64,000 bases of DNA from Adiantum capillus-veneris (taxonomy: Eukaryota; Streptophyta; Polypodiopsida; Polypodiales; Pteridaceae), in contig CM043959.1 in assembly GCA_014529385.2 (NCBI GenBank), positions 57,390,753 through 57,454,752 of the forward strand. The letters are read 5' to 3'. The notes below the pieces were generated by a model that worked only from the letters and a program-made list of their open reading frames with translations, was not told the DNA's origin and ran no database searches. Below are positions 47,901 to 58,440 of this stretch, one piece after another. A program made the position numbers and the translations under genes. Each line of letters starts with the position of its first letter. Within the stretch, counting starts at the first letter, position 1.

Positions 47901-48908
47901 ATAAGAAGTAAACCACTCCTTGTTTGTAGACACATGAAGTGATGCCCCTGAGTCTATAATCCAGTCACTCAGTGCATTTCCATCAGATGCTGTAAGAAGA
48001 GCTGAGTCCATTGTATTCTTCAAGAAGTAGATGTCTCCTGACAATAGACTGTCATCCTCTGCAACAGTGTTTGTCACATTTATTTCTTGAATCTTCACTG
48101 AGGACTTGTTCTTCTCACCATGGTCTTCAGCTTTCTCTTTGCCTTTTTCTGCTTTCCATTCTCTGCAGTCTCTTTTCATGTGACCCTTCTTGCCACAATG
48201 GTAGCATTCTATGTCACTCTTTCCTATAGCACTGCGGGACTTGCTACGAGACTGATTCCTCTTTCCACCTTTGTACTTTTCTTTGGTCCTTCCCCTGACA
48301 ACTAAGGCTGTTCCTTTGCCTTTGTCCATTGTCTTTCTATTGGTTTCTTCAGTAAGCAGACTTCCTTCTACACCTGCTATGTTCAAACCATCTGGAGGTG
48401 CATAATTACTCAAAGCTGTGCGAAAAGTGTCCCAACTTTCTGGCAATGTGATCAACAGGAACATAGCTCTAACAGGTTCATCAAACTTGACACCTTGAGC
48501 TGACAATTGACTGTAGATTGTGTTGAATTCATTCAGATGATTGGACATAGGTGTCCCTTCTTTCATCTTCAAGTCAACAAGCTTCTTAAGCCAGTATACC
48601 TGTGAAGTTGCACTCTGCTTCTCATAAAGATCACTCAGCTTTAACCATGCTTGATAATCCGACATCTCGTTTGCTACATTGAAGTAAACGCTTTCTGCCA
48701 GAGTCAGCATAATGGTAGAAAGTGCCAATTCATCCATTTCGCTCCATTCATCTTTGTCCATATCTTCTGGTTTTATCCCCTTGAGCTTTATAGGTTTTAT
48801 CTGCTTCTTTTGTACCAACACGTGCCAAATTTGCTTCTTCCACAATGGGAAATTGGTTCCATCCAGCTTCTTGATATTGTAAAGAGTAGTGTCCTGTGAT
48901 CCAGCCAT
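44928..48908 (-). CDS. Intact copia Gag-Pol polyprotein, 1326 aa (Tork/Tnt1-like)
   Basis: One uninterrupted frame encodes the whole retrotransposon machinery. Domains by residue: gag 1-230; CCHC zinc knuckle CYHCGKKGHMKRDC 235-248; aspartic protease DSGASLH with Asp 319; pre-integrase HHCC zinc region 447-481; integrase core with Asp508, Asp571 and Glu607 (D...D35E spacing exact); reverse transcriptase from about 840, MDVKTTFLHG at 921-930 (Asp922) and YVDD at 1008-1011; RNase H with Asp1180, Glu1223 in TEAEY and Asp1256, ending ENPADLLTKGLP. All catalytic residues I looked for are present, and the length is typical for copia. LYVDDMLIAG points to the Tork/Tnt1 lineage. The ATG at 48908 fits the gag start MAGSQDTTLYNIKKLDGTNF. 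The protein would act in cytoplasmic virus-like particles and integrate into nuclear DNA. Confidence 0.96.
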   Translation of the reverse strand: MAGSQDTTLYNIKKLDGTNFPLWKKQIWHVLVQKKQIKPIKLKGIKPEDMDKDEWSEMDELALSTIMLTLAESVYFNVANEMSDYQAWLKLSDLYEKQSATSQVYWLKKLVDLKMKEGTPMSNHLNEFNTIYSQLSAQGVKFDEPVRAMFLLITLPESWDTFRTALSNYAPPDGLNIAGVEGSLLTEETNRKTMDKGKGTALVVRGRTKEKYKGGKRNQSRSKSRSAIGKSDIECYHCGKKGHMKRDCREWKAEKGKEKAEDHGEKNKSSVKIQEINVTNTVAEDDSLLSGDIYFLKNTMDSALLTASDGNALSDWIIDSGASLHVSTNKEWFTSYVTTKDHVRLGNGQTCEILGVGDVQLKFQNGSSFTLKNERHVPAITKSLISTGLLDDAGYVTTFGQNMWKISKGSMTVAHAVKSGVLYMIYVSNVSKNVINVTEQPNVSLWHSRLGHMSKKGMEILSHSGYLPVFSFNDFEFCEHCLYGKKTQQPHKHRSSRRDTQLALVHSDLCGPMPNLSLGGASYFMTFIDDYSRKVWVYFLKHKDEAFSVFKTFVTLVENQSGKKLKCLRTDNGGEYVSKVFQDFCESKGIKCELTAPYNPPQNGVAERMNRTIQEKVRSMLSNAQLPNGFWAEAVSTAVHLVNRSPSKVLQKDSVPEMVWSGKMPSYKHLRIFGCEAYTHVPKEFRNKLEPKSRKCIFLGYGNSGEMGYRLWDPESRKVVRSNDVHFSESKYHSKPERVEEIRRVVFQEDGPARTRQNIRAQEEQGQDRVEPQVVVEPEPPIVRRSGRVTRPPDRFVPSMNYVMLTDCNEPSCYKEAVQMKDSGNWQLAMQSKMTALHKNQTWKLVKLPSGKKALPCKWVYRYKITAHDSQPKYKARLVAKGFKQEQGIDFDEVFSPVVKMTTLRCFLALVAILDLVLHQMDVKTTFLHGDLDVEIYMQQPEGFVEKGKEDWVCQLLKSLYGLKQSSRAWYHKFHKFMLSQGYKRSEFDHYLYTKKAKDGSWLILILYVDDMLIAGKHLEEISALKSKMAKSFDMKDMGEASHILGMRIERDRSKKLIWLSQTEYIDKVLQRFNMEKGKALSAPLPPYVKLSKQDCPVSEEEQAEMDKIPYASAVGSLMYAMIATRPDIAFAVGVVSRYMSNPSKKNWEAVKGILRYLKATKSMRICYGSQELSVKGFTDSDYAGDLDNRRSTSGYVFTLAGGAVSWRSRLQDCVTQSTTEAEYVAASEACKESIWLNRLVTDLGIKEEMPVLYCDSQSAIQLARNPVYHSKTKHVDVKYHFIREMLEDKQLQLVKVHTTENPADLLTKGLPSESFAHFRKQLGVG

Positions 48909-49410
48909 AGCTACGCTTCACAGTGGTTTACTTTCCTGGGAAAAATTCAGCAGAGTTTCCCTTGTAAACTGACCTCTGAACCAATATCAACCTGATGAAC
49001 TAGTAGTGGATGTCGACTACAGTCTGTGTGTAGATGCGCCCGTGTCGTATGTGACACGCCTCCAAGAACTGTGAGCCGTCGTTCGATGTGTAGACAGCCA
49101 CAAATCAACACTCTGGGAGTGTCGATATCCTCAGCACCTGTAGTCGTAGGTCGAAAACCCCAAATTTGCAGAGTCGGATCTGCACCCGCCGAGACCACGT
49201 AGTCGAAAATGGCCTGCGCAGACCTTTGTCGAAGCCGAACGGTGGCCGAAATGACCTCAGAATGAAATTTTGAGAACACCGAGCCCTTTGGGCTCGCGCA
49301 GGAGATTTGGGGCCGTGTCTTCGCGCTGTCAAATTTCACTCCAATCTGAGCTGGTGACTCTAACCTCCTGCAGTGCTGCCCCGAGCCTCGATCTGAGCTC
49401 TGATACCAGT

Positions 49411-49602
49411 TGAAGGAGTACGAGCGGAAGTGCGACGCGAGAGAGAATGCGAGAAGAAGAGCACGACGATATGGTGAACTCGCTCTACTGTAATGTGTAG
49501 AGCATAGTGAGTTCTTATTAGGTTTTTACAAAAGAATATGTGTACATACCTGGCGGCCCGCCCACTTACCTGGGCGACCACATTGGGCTTTATACCCCAA
49601 CA
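49411..49602 (-). repeat. 5' LTR of the young copia element
   Basis: 192 bp, directly followed on the minus strand by the primer-binding site. It contains the element's promoter by definition; no clear TATA box was picked out by eye. Confidence 0.95.
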
Positions 49603-50379
49603 AAGAGCTCACAGATAAAGATATCCCCGATGAGGAGTGGCTGAGTGTCTTCAAGTGTCTGCACAAGAAAAGCACAAAGCTATTTCTCAACCATGTGAGG
49701 GATGAGTTCGTTGACGAGTGCCGGCTTTTGTACCAAAAGGTATATCAAGCAACCCCATCCAATGGTGTGCTGCTAGAAAAATTTGCACGAGGTTTCGTGT
49801 ATGAGAGGTGTCCAACAGTAGCGAGTGATCCGACTTGACATCGGATTGCATGGGCAAGGTTTGGTGGCAGTGTCCTTGAAAACTACAAGATGCAAAAATG
49901 GGGTTTGGAGCGTAAGATCAACAAGTTCCGCACCCATTATGGCTTGATAGGTGTAATTCAAATAGAAGCATCTATCTATGACGGTGCCTTGTCATCAATA
50001 TTAAAATTGTTGGCAAGCAAGCTGTAGCCATTTCAGGCAGTAGAGACGCCAATATATTCAGCTGGTGCTTAGCATGGCGTAGGGACTTATTGGCTAGGAT
50101 AATGAGCAAAAAAGGATGTTGGGCGAGGTGAAAGTGCAGCTGTAGGAAAAGAGGGACATGTGGCTTAGAATGAAGGGCATTTTTTTTGCTTATAATGACT
50201 TCTACAGGGAATGGACCAACTAAACAAGGAGCTAGAGGTGCTCAAGAACTCACCTGATTTAGATCCATGGCAGGTAGACCGCAAAGAGGTAGAGGTCAAA
50301 ACTATCACCAAGATGTTGTCCAAGGTAGATGTCACTACTGATTCAGGGTGACTTAAAGAAGATTTGGACTCCTTGCAGG

Positions 50380-51420
50380 TTAGCTTATGGCTAAAAGTGC
50401 CTAGAAGTGCTTTGTGATAAATTCAAATTTCTCAATAGATAAGGAGAATGTGCTAACCAAGTGGTTGGAGTTAAGACTAGAAGTGCTTCATGTTATGGAG
50501 TGCTTTGAGTTAGGTCTAAACTGCTTACTTGGAGTAGGAATTGTTGACCAATTGGTTAGAAAAGTCTTCATAGTGCTCACAAGTGCCTAGATAGTGCTAA
50601 TAAATTCCTTAAAAGCACCAAAAAGTGCTTTGAAGTGCTCAATGGTGCCTACAATATGCTTGATAGCTGGTAAGAAAGTGTTTCAAAGTGGTGAAAGGGT
50701 CCTTCAAAGTACTTTGAAGTGCTTTGATATAGCTCTATACTGCTTTCTAGGTGGTTATGAAGTTTTGACCAAGTGGTAAGGATTGAGTGAAGAGACTGCT
50801 TTAAAGTGCTCCACAATGTTGAATGGTGCTAAGAAAGTACTTCAAAGTGCTTTTAAGGAAGAAATCAAAACTTTTAAGCACTTAAACTCCGCACAAGGAG
50901 CACTATGTGGTGACTGGGTGGTAAGGAAGTGCTTCGAAGTGCTCAATGTTGCTTAATAGGTGGTCAGAAAGTGATTTGAAATGATTTATGGTGCAAAGAA
51001 AGTGGTAATCGGGTGGTTAAAAAGTGCTCCACAATATTGAATGGTGCTTAGAAAGTACTTCAAAGTGCTTTCAAGTAACCAATTTGCAATCTGAATCACT
51101 TTAACATCTCACAAGGAGTAAAAGTGGTAACCAAGAGCTTTGAAAGTGCTCTGACGAAAGTTCTTTGAAGTGCTTACTGTTGATCAAGAAGTGGTCAAGA
51201 AGTGACTTGAAATAATTTTCGGTACCAAGAAAGTGGTAACCAGGTGATTTGAAAGTGCTCTGACGGTGCTTTGAAAGTGGTAGCTAGGTGCTTAGAAAGT
51301 GGTGACCTGGTGCTTAGAAAGTCCTTTGAAGTGCTCAATGGTGCTCAATAGGTGGTTAAAAAGTGCTAAACAACTTGTTAGAAAGCGCTAAGAAATGACT
51401 AGAAAGTGTTTTAATAAGAT
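50380..51420. repeat. Degenerate repeat block, AAGTGCT/AAGTGGT type
   Basis: About 1 kb made of endlessly varied phrases such as TTTGAAGTGCTCAATGGTGCT, AGAAAGTGGTAACC and AAAGTGCTCCACAAT. A longer order is visible (a near repeat of TGCTCCACAAT-TTGAATGGTGCT at about 50808 and 51023). It lies between coding pieces of the plus-strand gene, so probably in an intron. Confidence 0.8.
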
Positions 51421-52897
51421 TTGTCAAGCATTTTTTTATTTGCTTTGAATCCTTTAGAAGAAGTTGAATAGAAGCATTCAAGCTTGTGCACTTAAGTCCA
51501 TTCAAGCATGAAATGATCTTACTCTCTGATGTTGTTTATTCTATGGTTGGAAGCAAAGGATTATGGCTTTGGAATGTGAACTAGAAGCCTTGACGTCTAG
51601 AAGAGAATTTATGGATACAGCCATCAAATATATCCAGGAAAAGGGGAGGCATCATTGTCCCCTCACCGTCGACTAAAGCCTATGTTTTGAAACCGTTTGT
51701 GTGTATTGGGGGTGACTGTGTTGCATGTGGGAGACCTCTCTCGGCTAACCACATGGCAGGGTTCTTCTAGCTGGAATGTCAATACAAATATCACCCATTT
51801 TTCTTTGCAGTTATATGCGGAACTATGGCAGAGTGCACTCACCCATTGTCCTGGGGAGGTCACCTAATAAAAATGTAACCTATCACGTGAGTTCAATAGA
51901 AGGGTATTTAAAGTTCTTGAAACTTACAGAAATATATATACATAAGGAAATTATTTTTTCAAATTTGAAAAAAACTTACAGATTTTAAAAGAAAAGGGTA
52001 CATTATATTCTTAACAAAATTCATAGATAAGGGGTTTTACAAACATATCTTGAATGCACGTGATATGGTAGTTTTACACATAGTGAACCCCCCGAGCCCA
52101 CTGTGCACAGTAAAGATTCCAGAAATTGCCAATTGCTCGGCACTCAAAATTGACTACACAGAGCCGGAGGGTGGGTGCACTATACTCAGCTTCAATCCAC
52201 TTGTCATGAGGTAAGTCCCTTAACATGATTTTTTTCTTCGCAGAAACCAATGCCGACAAAAGTTTTCCTCTGCTTGAGCTTGACGAGAACAATATAGAAC
52301 TATCTAAACTTGACGGGAACAACATAGAGCTATTTGAGGGTTTTCAACATGCAAGGCTGTTGTAAAAAGTGGGGATAGAGTGGAGGACTTGAGGCTGAGC
52401 CCTTCGTGGTTGAGAACCATGTCAAGGAAACCATTGGACATGACTCCAGCAAGGTCTCAACCGACAACTAGGAAGGTAATGAAGTGCATATATGTAGTGT
52501 TTCATTTTTGTTTAAGCAGATTTTGGTTTTTTTCCCCTAAACCTTATTGTGATCCCAGAGGATAAAGTGGAGGACCCAAAGGATGTGGGGACATTACTAG
52601 TAGCTGCAGATACCCTGAGGAAGAAACGCAAGCGATAGCAAGAGTAAGGAGTGCATCATCTAGATTCAAAGAAAAGTACTAGTCAAGACCCCCCCAAAAC
52701 CCGTGCACATCGGAAACTTTAAGTTCCATGTGCTTTTTGTGCTATTTACTTATTTTGAATATAAGATATAGTTTTTGTCTCATGGTGTCAATCTTCACTA
52801 CAATTTATTGGGTGCGGTTTTTTGGCCATTGTAGTAAAAGTACAAGTGATTGGTAATGTTGGGCACCAGCATTGTGCTCAAGAAGACTTGGGGCACT

Positions 52898-52940
52898 TTG
52901 ATCGAGAGTAACTCAGTTTGATCGGGAGTAACTCAGTTTC
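52898..52940. repeat. 20-bp tandem duplication in a coding remnant
   Basis: GATCGAGAGTAACTCAGTTT followed by GATCGGGAGTAACTCAGTTT. It lies just upstream of the 52976-53491 coding piece and disturbs its frame. Confidence 0.9.
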
Positions 52941-53667
52941 GTGTCCCTCACATTTCGGAGGATAATAGGCTTGCCTTGATCATTAATATTAATGATTTTC
53001 TTATTGTCACTCACGACAAGAGAGAGGGACCAAGCCCACCGAACGTGGACATGCTACACTTTCGGAAGGTGAAGCAGGACAACAATCTAAACCACTATGT
53101 GCACCATTTTGCAGAGTGGTTTGTTGTTGGGGCTAGCCAGATTGTTGAAGTGTACATCTGGAACACAAGCCCTTACCGAGACCTGGAGAAGAGGTTAGAA
53201 TTGTGCTTGCCTCATGCCCGCAGGTGCTTGAATGGGTGGATTAAAAAGGAGGCATGCAGTAGAAGCTCATGGCTTGACGAGCAAGGGGAACAGATGCTCT
53301 TTCTAGTCTTGGGAACTTTTTGGAATGAGTTTCCACAATTCAACAAAGATAACACCCTCCTGCTAGATGACAAATATCCCAAGTGCTTCTTGAACGAAGA
53401 ATACTCCTATCCTATCTTGCTTTCTTTAGAGGACCAGACGGAAGACCAATGGGAGAGGTTTATGCGTCATGAAGTTTTTCCATTTGTCTAAGAGTGGAAG
53501 AAAATAGATAATGATCGGAGTTGATCACTGCTTGTAAACTCGATGCTAGAAGAAGAGGGTGGCAGACTCTTCAAAAAGTTGAATCTGTGAGGGAAACATT
53601 ATCAAGCGGCAAAGGCAAAGTGCTGCCTCCACCACCTCCACAAACACGTTATAAAAGGCCGCCTTCT

Positions 53668-54440
53668 GATCTCCGGTCTCAAAAAAATCTTAAGAGTTGT
53701 GTACCTGTGATCATTTATGTAAATACCCATGATGAGTTTGATAGTGTAACTCATGCTGGGGACTTCTTTTTGTAAAATATGGAAAAAAACCGACATTGTA
53801 TCACGGAATTCAATATCGATTTCTAGCGTAGAAACATGATTTTCTATTCAATCGACCATTTTGTTGTGTGCCTTCCAAGATGTCTTATTATAAGTTGATT
53901 TTAAATTGTTTTAGCAGTTTTTCTTAGGGCTTTTGTAGAAGATAAATATGAGCGGTTAGTGGGAAAAAGTGCAAGCTATATCACTTGTGAACTATGGACC
54001 ACATGCAAGTGGTTGACAACTATTTGCATTATGTAAACTGGCAGCCACAAGCCTTTTGATCTCCGGTCTCAACAGAAATCTTAAGAGTTGTGTACCTGTG
54101 ATCATTTATGTAAAAACCCATGATGAGTTTGATAGGGTAACTCATGGTGAGGACTTCTTTTTGTAAAATGGGGAAAAAACCGACATTGTATTGCTGGATT
54201 CAATATCAAATCCTAATGTAGAAACATGATTTGCTATTCAATCGACCATTTTGTTGTGTGCCTTGCAAGATGTCTTACTATAAGTTGATTTTAAATTGTT
54301 GTAGCAGTTTTTCTTAGGGCTTTTGTAGAAGATAAATATGAGCGGTTAGTGGGCAGAAGCGCAAGATATACCACATGTGAATTGTGGACCACATGCGAGT
54401 GGTTGACAACTATTTGCATTATGTAAACTAGTAGCCACAA
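53668..54440. repeat. 390-bp tandem duplication covering a gene 3' end
   Basis: GATCTCCGGTCTCAA begins at 53668 and again at 54058, and the following roughly 385 bp are collinear with scattered substitutions. The first copy includes the coding tail LKSCVPVIIYVNTHDEFDS ending at 53775. The second carries the same tail with differences. Both end in CATTATGTAAACT..CAGCCACAAG or AGTAGCCACAAG. Confidence 0.92.
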
Positions 54441-55060
54441 GCAAGTGGTAAAGAACCACTTGAAATTAGTTTTGAACCACTTGACCACTTGCAATAGTTT
54501 TGATCCTTTTGCTAGTGGTTAAGATAGCTCTTTCCAGTGGTTCAAAACCACTTCCAGTAATTAAGATAGCCTTCTGCCAGTGGTTAAGATAGCACTTGCT
54601 AGTGGTCCAGAACCACTTGCTAGCGGTTTAGATAGCACTTGGACGTGGTTCTAAACCACTTGCCAGTGTTAGGAACCTCTTTCCAGTGGTAAATATAGCA
54701 CTTTCATGTGGTTTAGATAGCACTTGATAGTGATTCAAAACCACTTGCTAGTGGTTTAGATAGCACTTGCAGGTGGTCTCTGAGATCGACACTACGTATT
54801 CAACCAAGTGGTTCTAAAGCACTTGAAAAGGCCTTCTAGATCACTTGCTAGGTCTTCTCCTCCACTTGCAAGTGATTTGAAAGTGGTTTGGAAAAGGTTT
54901 TGCACCACTTGATGGTGGTTTAGTGAGAGCTTGTAGGTGGTCAATGATATGGAAACTACATATATAAGGGTGTCTTGACAACTTTTGGGTGGCTTAAATG
55001 AATTTATATTTTTGTAAAGTCTAGTTGAGGGTAGTTTAAAACACTTGCAAGTGGATGGCA
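54441..55060. repeat. Degenerate repeat block, CCACTTGC-AGTGGTT type
   Basis: Repeats of CACTTGCTAGTGGTTTAGATAGCACTTGC and variants. The motif CCACTTG(N)CAAGTGG-like is inverted upon itself, so the strand can form many short hairpins. It is similar in composition to the blocks at 50380 and 57190. Confidence 0.82.
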
Positions 55061-55295
55061 AGTTGTAAGCTACATGTACTCGAAAGAATAAAAAAGGGTC
55101 AGAAACGCTTCAGCTTTTGCATAAGAAACATAAGTTTCTATGAGGAACAGATACAAGAAAGCGGTACCCAATTATACTTTATGAGGTCAATGTGTTTTAA
55201 ATCGGATTGCTATCAGAGGGCATGCTATTGTAGATGTGCTCATACACAGTATCACTCAAAGTGTAGAGATTAAGCTCATTTCTCTCAGGATACAA
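55061..55295 (+). other. Short open stretch, unrecognised
   Basis: A 72-codon frame on the plus strand (55055-55273) contains Cys-rich CYQRACYCRCAH near its end. It lies between a repeat block and a minus-strand transposase remnant. Coding status is doubtful and no family is recognised. Confidence 0.2.
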
Positions 55296-57170
55296 CGGGA
55301 ACTTAAGGCATCAAACTAGGTGCGAGTACATGGAAGCAGGAGGCCTATCATCTAATAACACATATCGATCGGAGCGTCCCTCGACTTTATCATAAAAGTG
55401 CCCCTCAACATAAAAGGAGTTCTTTTTTATCTGATTGTGCCACGCATTCTTCTGAGTCACGGTGGATAGACTCTTCTCTATGAAACACATCAGTATATAA
55501 AAATCAGAGTCTTCCTCCTCATCGTTGACTGCAAAGTTATCTCCAACTCATAAAGCATTGCACAAATCATCATGATGGCCAGCATACATAGGTGCATCAA
55601 TCTCCTCATCACTTGAAACATCTTCATCTATGTCAGCCTCTGTTGGTATGATCCTCAAGTACTACCATGCTTCTACATGAGCTTTGTTTGCACATCTTCT
55701 CCATTGACCATGCACACAATTATGACAAAAGCAGGATAGATTTCTACACATCAGTGTAGTTGTATCTGTTGAAGAGACACCATTTACACAATGCATCGAA
55801 CATGATCCACTGATTTTCTTGCAATCCCATTCTATATCTCTTAGCACATCACCCACCTTGATTTCCCAGAAGACCTTATCGACCTTCTTTGCAAATGACC
55901 AACAGTCTTTCCTATTGTTCATTAGGGTGAGGTAATTGACCACTCTTGCTGCATTATACAGGGGGTGTCCATCCACCTTCAATTTCTCATGGGTTAATGC
56001 TCTCTTTATGGCTGCACTAGCACCATCATGTTCACCTTTTCCATGACCTGACCCAAAATAGTTGTGCATCATCTCAAGCCCAATAAGCTGAGAAAACCTT
56101 GCAAAAAAGAAGAAAGACCGTGGTGCTTTGAATCGTGATGTTGCACCATCAAACCATACCCAGTGTCTCTTTAAACAAAAACCCTGGTCCTTCAACCACT
56201 GGTCATGCAAAAGAAAGCATTGTTGAATGAACAATGTGCCATGCACATTGTCATCGGATATATAAAAATGGAGAAATTTTACGATGTCACCCATTATTGA
56301 GCGCACATAGCAGATGTGGACCAAAATGCTCACCTGGCTAGAATACTAGTGCATGGATTGGATCTCATTCTGAATTTTAAAAATGTAATTTTTTGCAAAT
56401 TCCATGACAGAGACAACGACATCACTTGGAAAACTTTGTAGACACTCTTTGAATTGATTGGCCTGCCATCTATAGATGTAGTTATGTTTGATAAACTTGA
56501 TTAGCTTGTCTTTCATGAATGAAATGAAAGTGGGACACCCAATCTGCTAAATAACAAGATCTTTCCTTCTGTGGTGCTGGCCATCTTCATGTATAGATTG
56601 TGTCTCCACACCAACAAAAAACTTTGCAGCCACTTGGAAGTTGTCGTTGTGTACTTCAAGAGGACAACATTTGAGTTGTTTGTGGAACCACAATGATCGC
56701 ATTTTCCCATCAAGCAGATGTGTAAATGAAACATGGAATTTTTGTTTTAGGACACAAAAAGGACTCCCATAGTGTTGTGAGGCTCTCAAATGTTGACTTT
56801 GTGGTCACACATATACTGCCACTAACTACAGGGTCACAAACATCACAAGCACAGTGACAAGATTCTTGGCATGTACTCCAAACCTACCTTGACGCATTTG
56901 GTTGAAAGCATCTTTCAAGTAGACAGCCTGCACATGATATTCGCAGGAGCAGGTATTGCGGTCCCGCAATTTTTGGACAAAAAGGGCTTCAAATTCTCAA
57001 AGCATCTCAACAAAATGCACACCGTCAGATGCATTTTTTGAAACCGCCTGTAAAATCCCACCTGCACAAAAAAGCAAGCAATAAAGAGATAATGTGACAA
57101 CAAATAACCAAAATGGTTGGTACCATCACCTACAAGGTATAACACCCACTCTCGTGTTTGTGAAAGCACA
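55296..57170 (-). pseudogene. Decayed transposase-like gene with HGKG-x-x-DG block
   Basis: Minus-strand coding remnant from about 57170 to 55296. An early Cys/His part is followed by YIYRWQANQFKECLQSFPSD and MEFAKNYIFKIQNEIQSMHW (56340-56490). The longest piece, 56333-55662, holds FYISDDNVHGTLFIQQC, then HWVWFDGATSRFKAPRSFFF and NYFGSGHGKGEHDGASAAIK. A C-terminal part reads EEIDAPMYAGHHDD, EEEDSDFYILMCFIEK and YVLLDDRPPASMYSHLV (55630-55310). The FDG-x-x-x-FK and HGKG-x-x-DG blocks occur, as I recall, in transposon proteins of plants and other eukaryotes, where the Asp residues probably form a DDE-like site. Stops interrupt it at 55662, near 55545 and near 55315, and nearer the N terminus. 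The superfamily is not assigned. Confidence 0.6.
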
Positions 57171-57189
57171 TAAGAGGAACATTTACCAC

Positions 57190-58440
57190 TAAGAAGTTGT
57201 TTTGCATGTTTGAAAGGGGCTTTAAACTTCTTGAAATCACATGAAGCACTCTAAACCACCTAAAGGTGATTGAAAAATATCATCAAACCACTTTCAAGTG
57301 GTTTGTTTACCACTTTCAATCACCTTCAGGTGGTTTGAAATATTCCAAATGCTTACATAAGTTCTCACTCAAGCACTTTAAACCACCTATAGGTGATTGA
57401 AAGTGGTCATTTAACCACTTTCAAGTGGTTTCTTTACCACTTTCAATCACCTTTAGGTGGTTTGAAATCTTCCAAGTGCTTACCTATGTTCTCACTCAAG
57501 CACTTTAAACTACCTATAGGTGATTGAAAGTGGTCAATTAACCACTTTCAAGTGGTTTGTTTACCACTTTAAATCACCTTTAGTTGGATAATACCCAAAT
57601 CTTGGGTTTTTAAAAGCACTCAAGAGGAACATTAACCACTTAGAAGTGGTTTTGCATGTTTGAAAGTGGCTTTGAACTACTTGAAGCACTTAAAACCACC
57701 TAACAATGATTGAAATAGTTTATCAAGCCACTTTCAAGTGGTTTGATGAGTACTTTCAATCACCTTTAGGTGGTTTGAAATCTTCTAAGTACTTACATAG
57801 GTTTTCACTTGAGCACTTGGCAGATTTCAAACCATTTGAATCACTTAAAACCCCCTAAATGTGATTGAAAAGGGTCATCAAACCACTTTCAATCATCTTC
57901 AAGTGGTTTGAAATCTTCAAGGTTCTCACCCAAGCACTTAGAAGATTTCAAACCACTTGAAGCACTTAAAACCACCTAAAAAGATTGAAAGTAGTCATTA
58001 AGTGGTTTGTTTTTCACTTCCAATCACCTTCAGGTGGTTTGAAAACTTCCAGGCGCTTACATAGGTGCTCACCTAAGCACTTGGCAGATTGCAAGTGGTT
58101 TTTTAAATACTTTAAAGTGGTGACAAATTATTTCAGCACTTTGCAAAGTACAAGTTTCTACACTTAGGTGGTTGAAAGCACGATTTTAGATACTTTAAAT
58201 CACTATCAGTACTTTAACTGCTTTGCAAAGTACTTGAAGGGGGATTCAACCACTTTTTGATTGTTTCCTCAGTTCTCAAAGTTTTTTTACAGTTTGACAG
58301 TGGTTCTGACAGCTTGAAAGTGGTGAACAATGGTCACTATACTACTTGACAATACTTTTTTACAGTTTTATTGTGGTTGTGTCAGCTTGACAGTGGTGAA
58401 CATTGGTCAATATACTACTTGGAAGTGGTTCATAATAACT
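57190..58440. repeat. Palindrome-rich tandem repeat block, CCACTTTCAAGTGGTTT type
   Basis: About 1.25 kb of units of roughly 120-160 bp. Each holds ACCACTTTCAAGTGGTTTG flanked by GGTGATTGAAAGTGGT and its inverse ACCACTTTCAATCACC, plus AAGCACTTTAAACCACCT. Units start near 57190, 57360, 57485, 57670 and 57860, then decay. The inverted phrases would fold into nested hairpins. Confidence 0.88.

Larger units (their letters stand above)
44647..49602 (-). mobile_element. Young, structurally complete Ty1/copia retrotransposon (4956 bp)
   Basis: LTRs 44647-44838 and 49411-49602 (192 bp each) are flanked by a perfect 5-bp target duplication AAGAG (44642-44646, 49603-49607). On the minus strand the LTR begins TGTTGGGG and ends CTTCA. 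The primer site TGGTATCAGAGC lies directly inside the right (5') LTR (49398-49409). A purine-rich tract AAGTGGGAGA lies inside the left (3') LTR (44839-44852). By hand count the LTRs differ at three positions (about 98.4% identical), all A/G transitions. With an intact 1326-codon frame this is a potentially autonomous copy. Confidence 0.96.
44286..53775 (+). pseudogene. Decayed intron-containing gene of unknown function, split by a copia insertion
   Basis: A first exon runs from ATG 44286 (MKSPARGLPRHKIEKG) to a donor AAAG|GTATGC at 44484/44485. Coding continues as ENEISLEGKLSKE to 44646, is broken by the copia element and resumes at 49608 in the same frame (LTDKDIPDEEWLSVFKCLHK). Later pieces: GMDQLNKELEVLKNSPDLDP (50213), ALECELEALTSRREFMDTAI (51560-51650), a Cys/His-rich block CVACGRPLSANHMAGFF/LECQYKYHPFFFAVI (51720-51860), an exon ending GT|GTAAGT-like at 52210, a basic RKKRKR (52620) and a long exon 52976-53491 (HHFAEWFVVGASQIVEVYIW). 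In-frame stops occur at about 49836, 51774 and 53489. I do not recognise the protein. The Cys/His block suggests a zinc-binding role; a transposon origin is possible. Confidence 0.45.
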
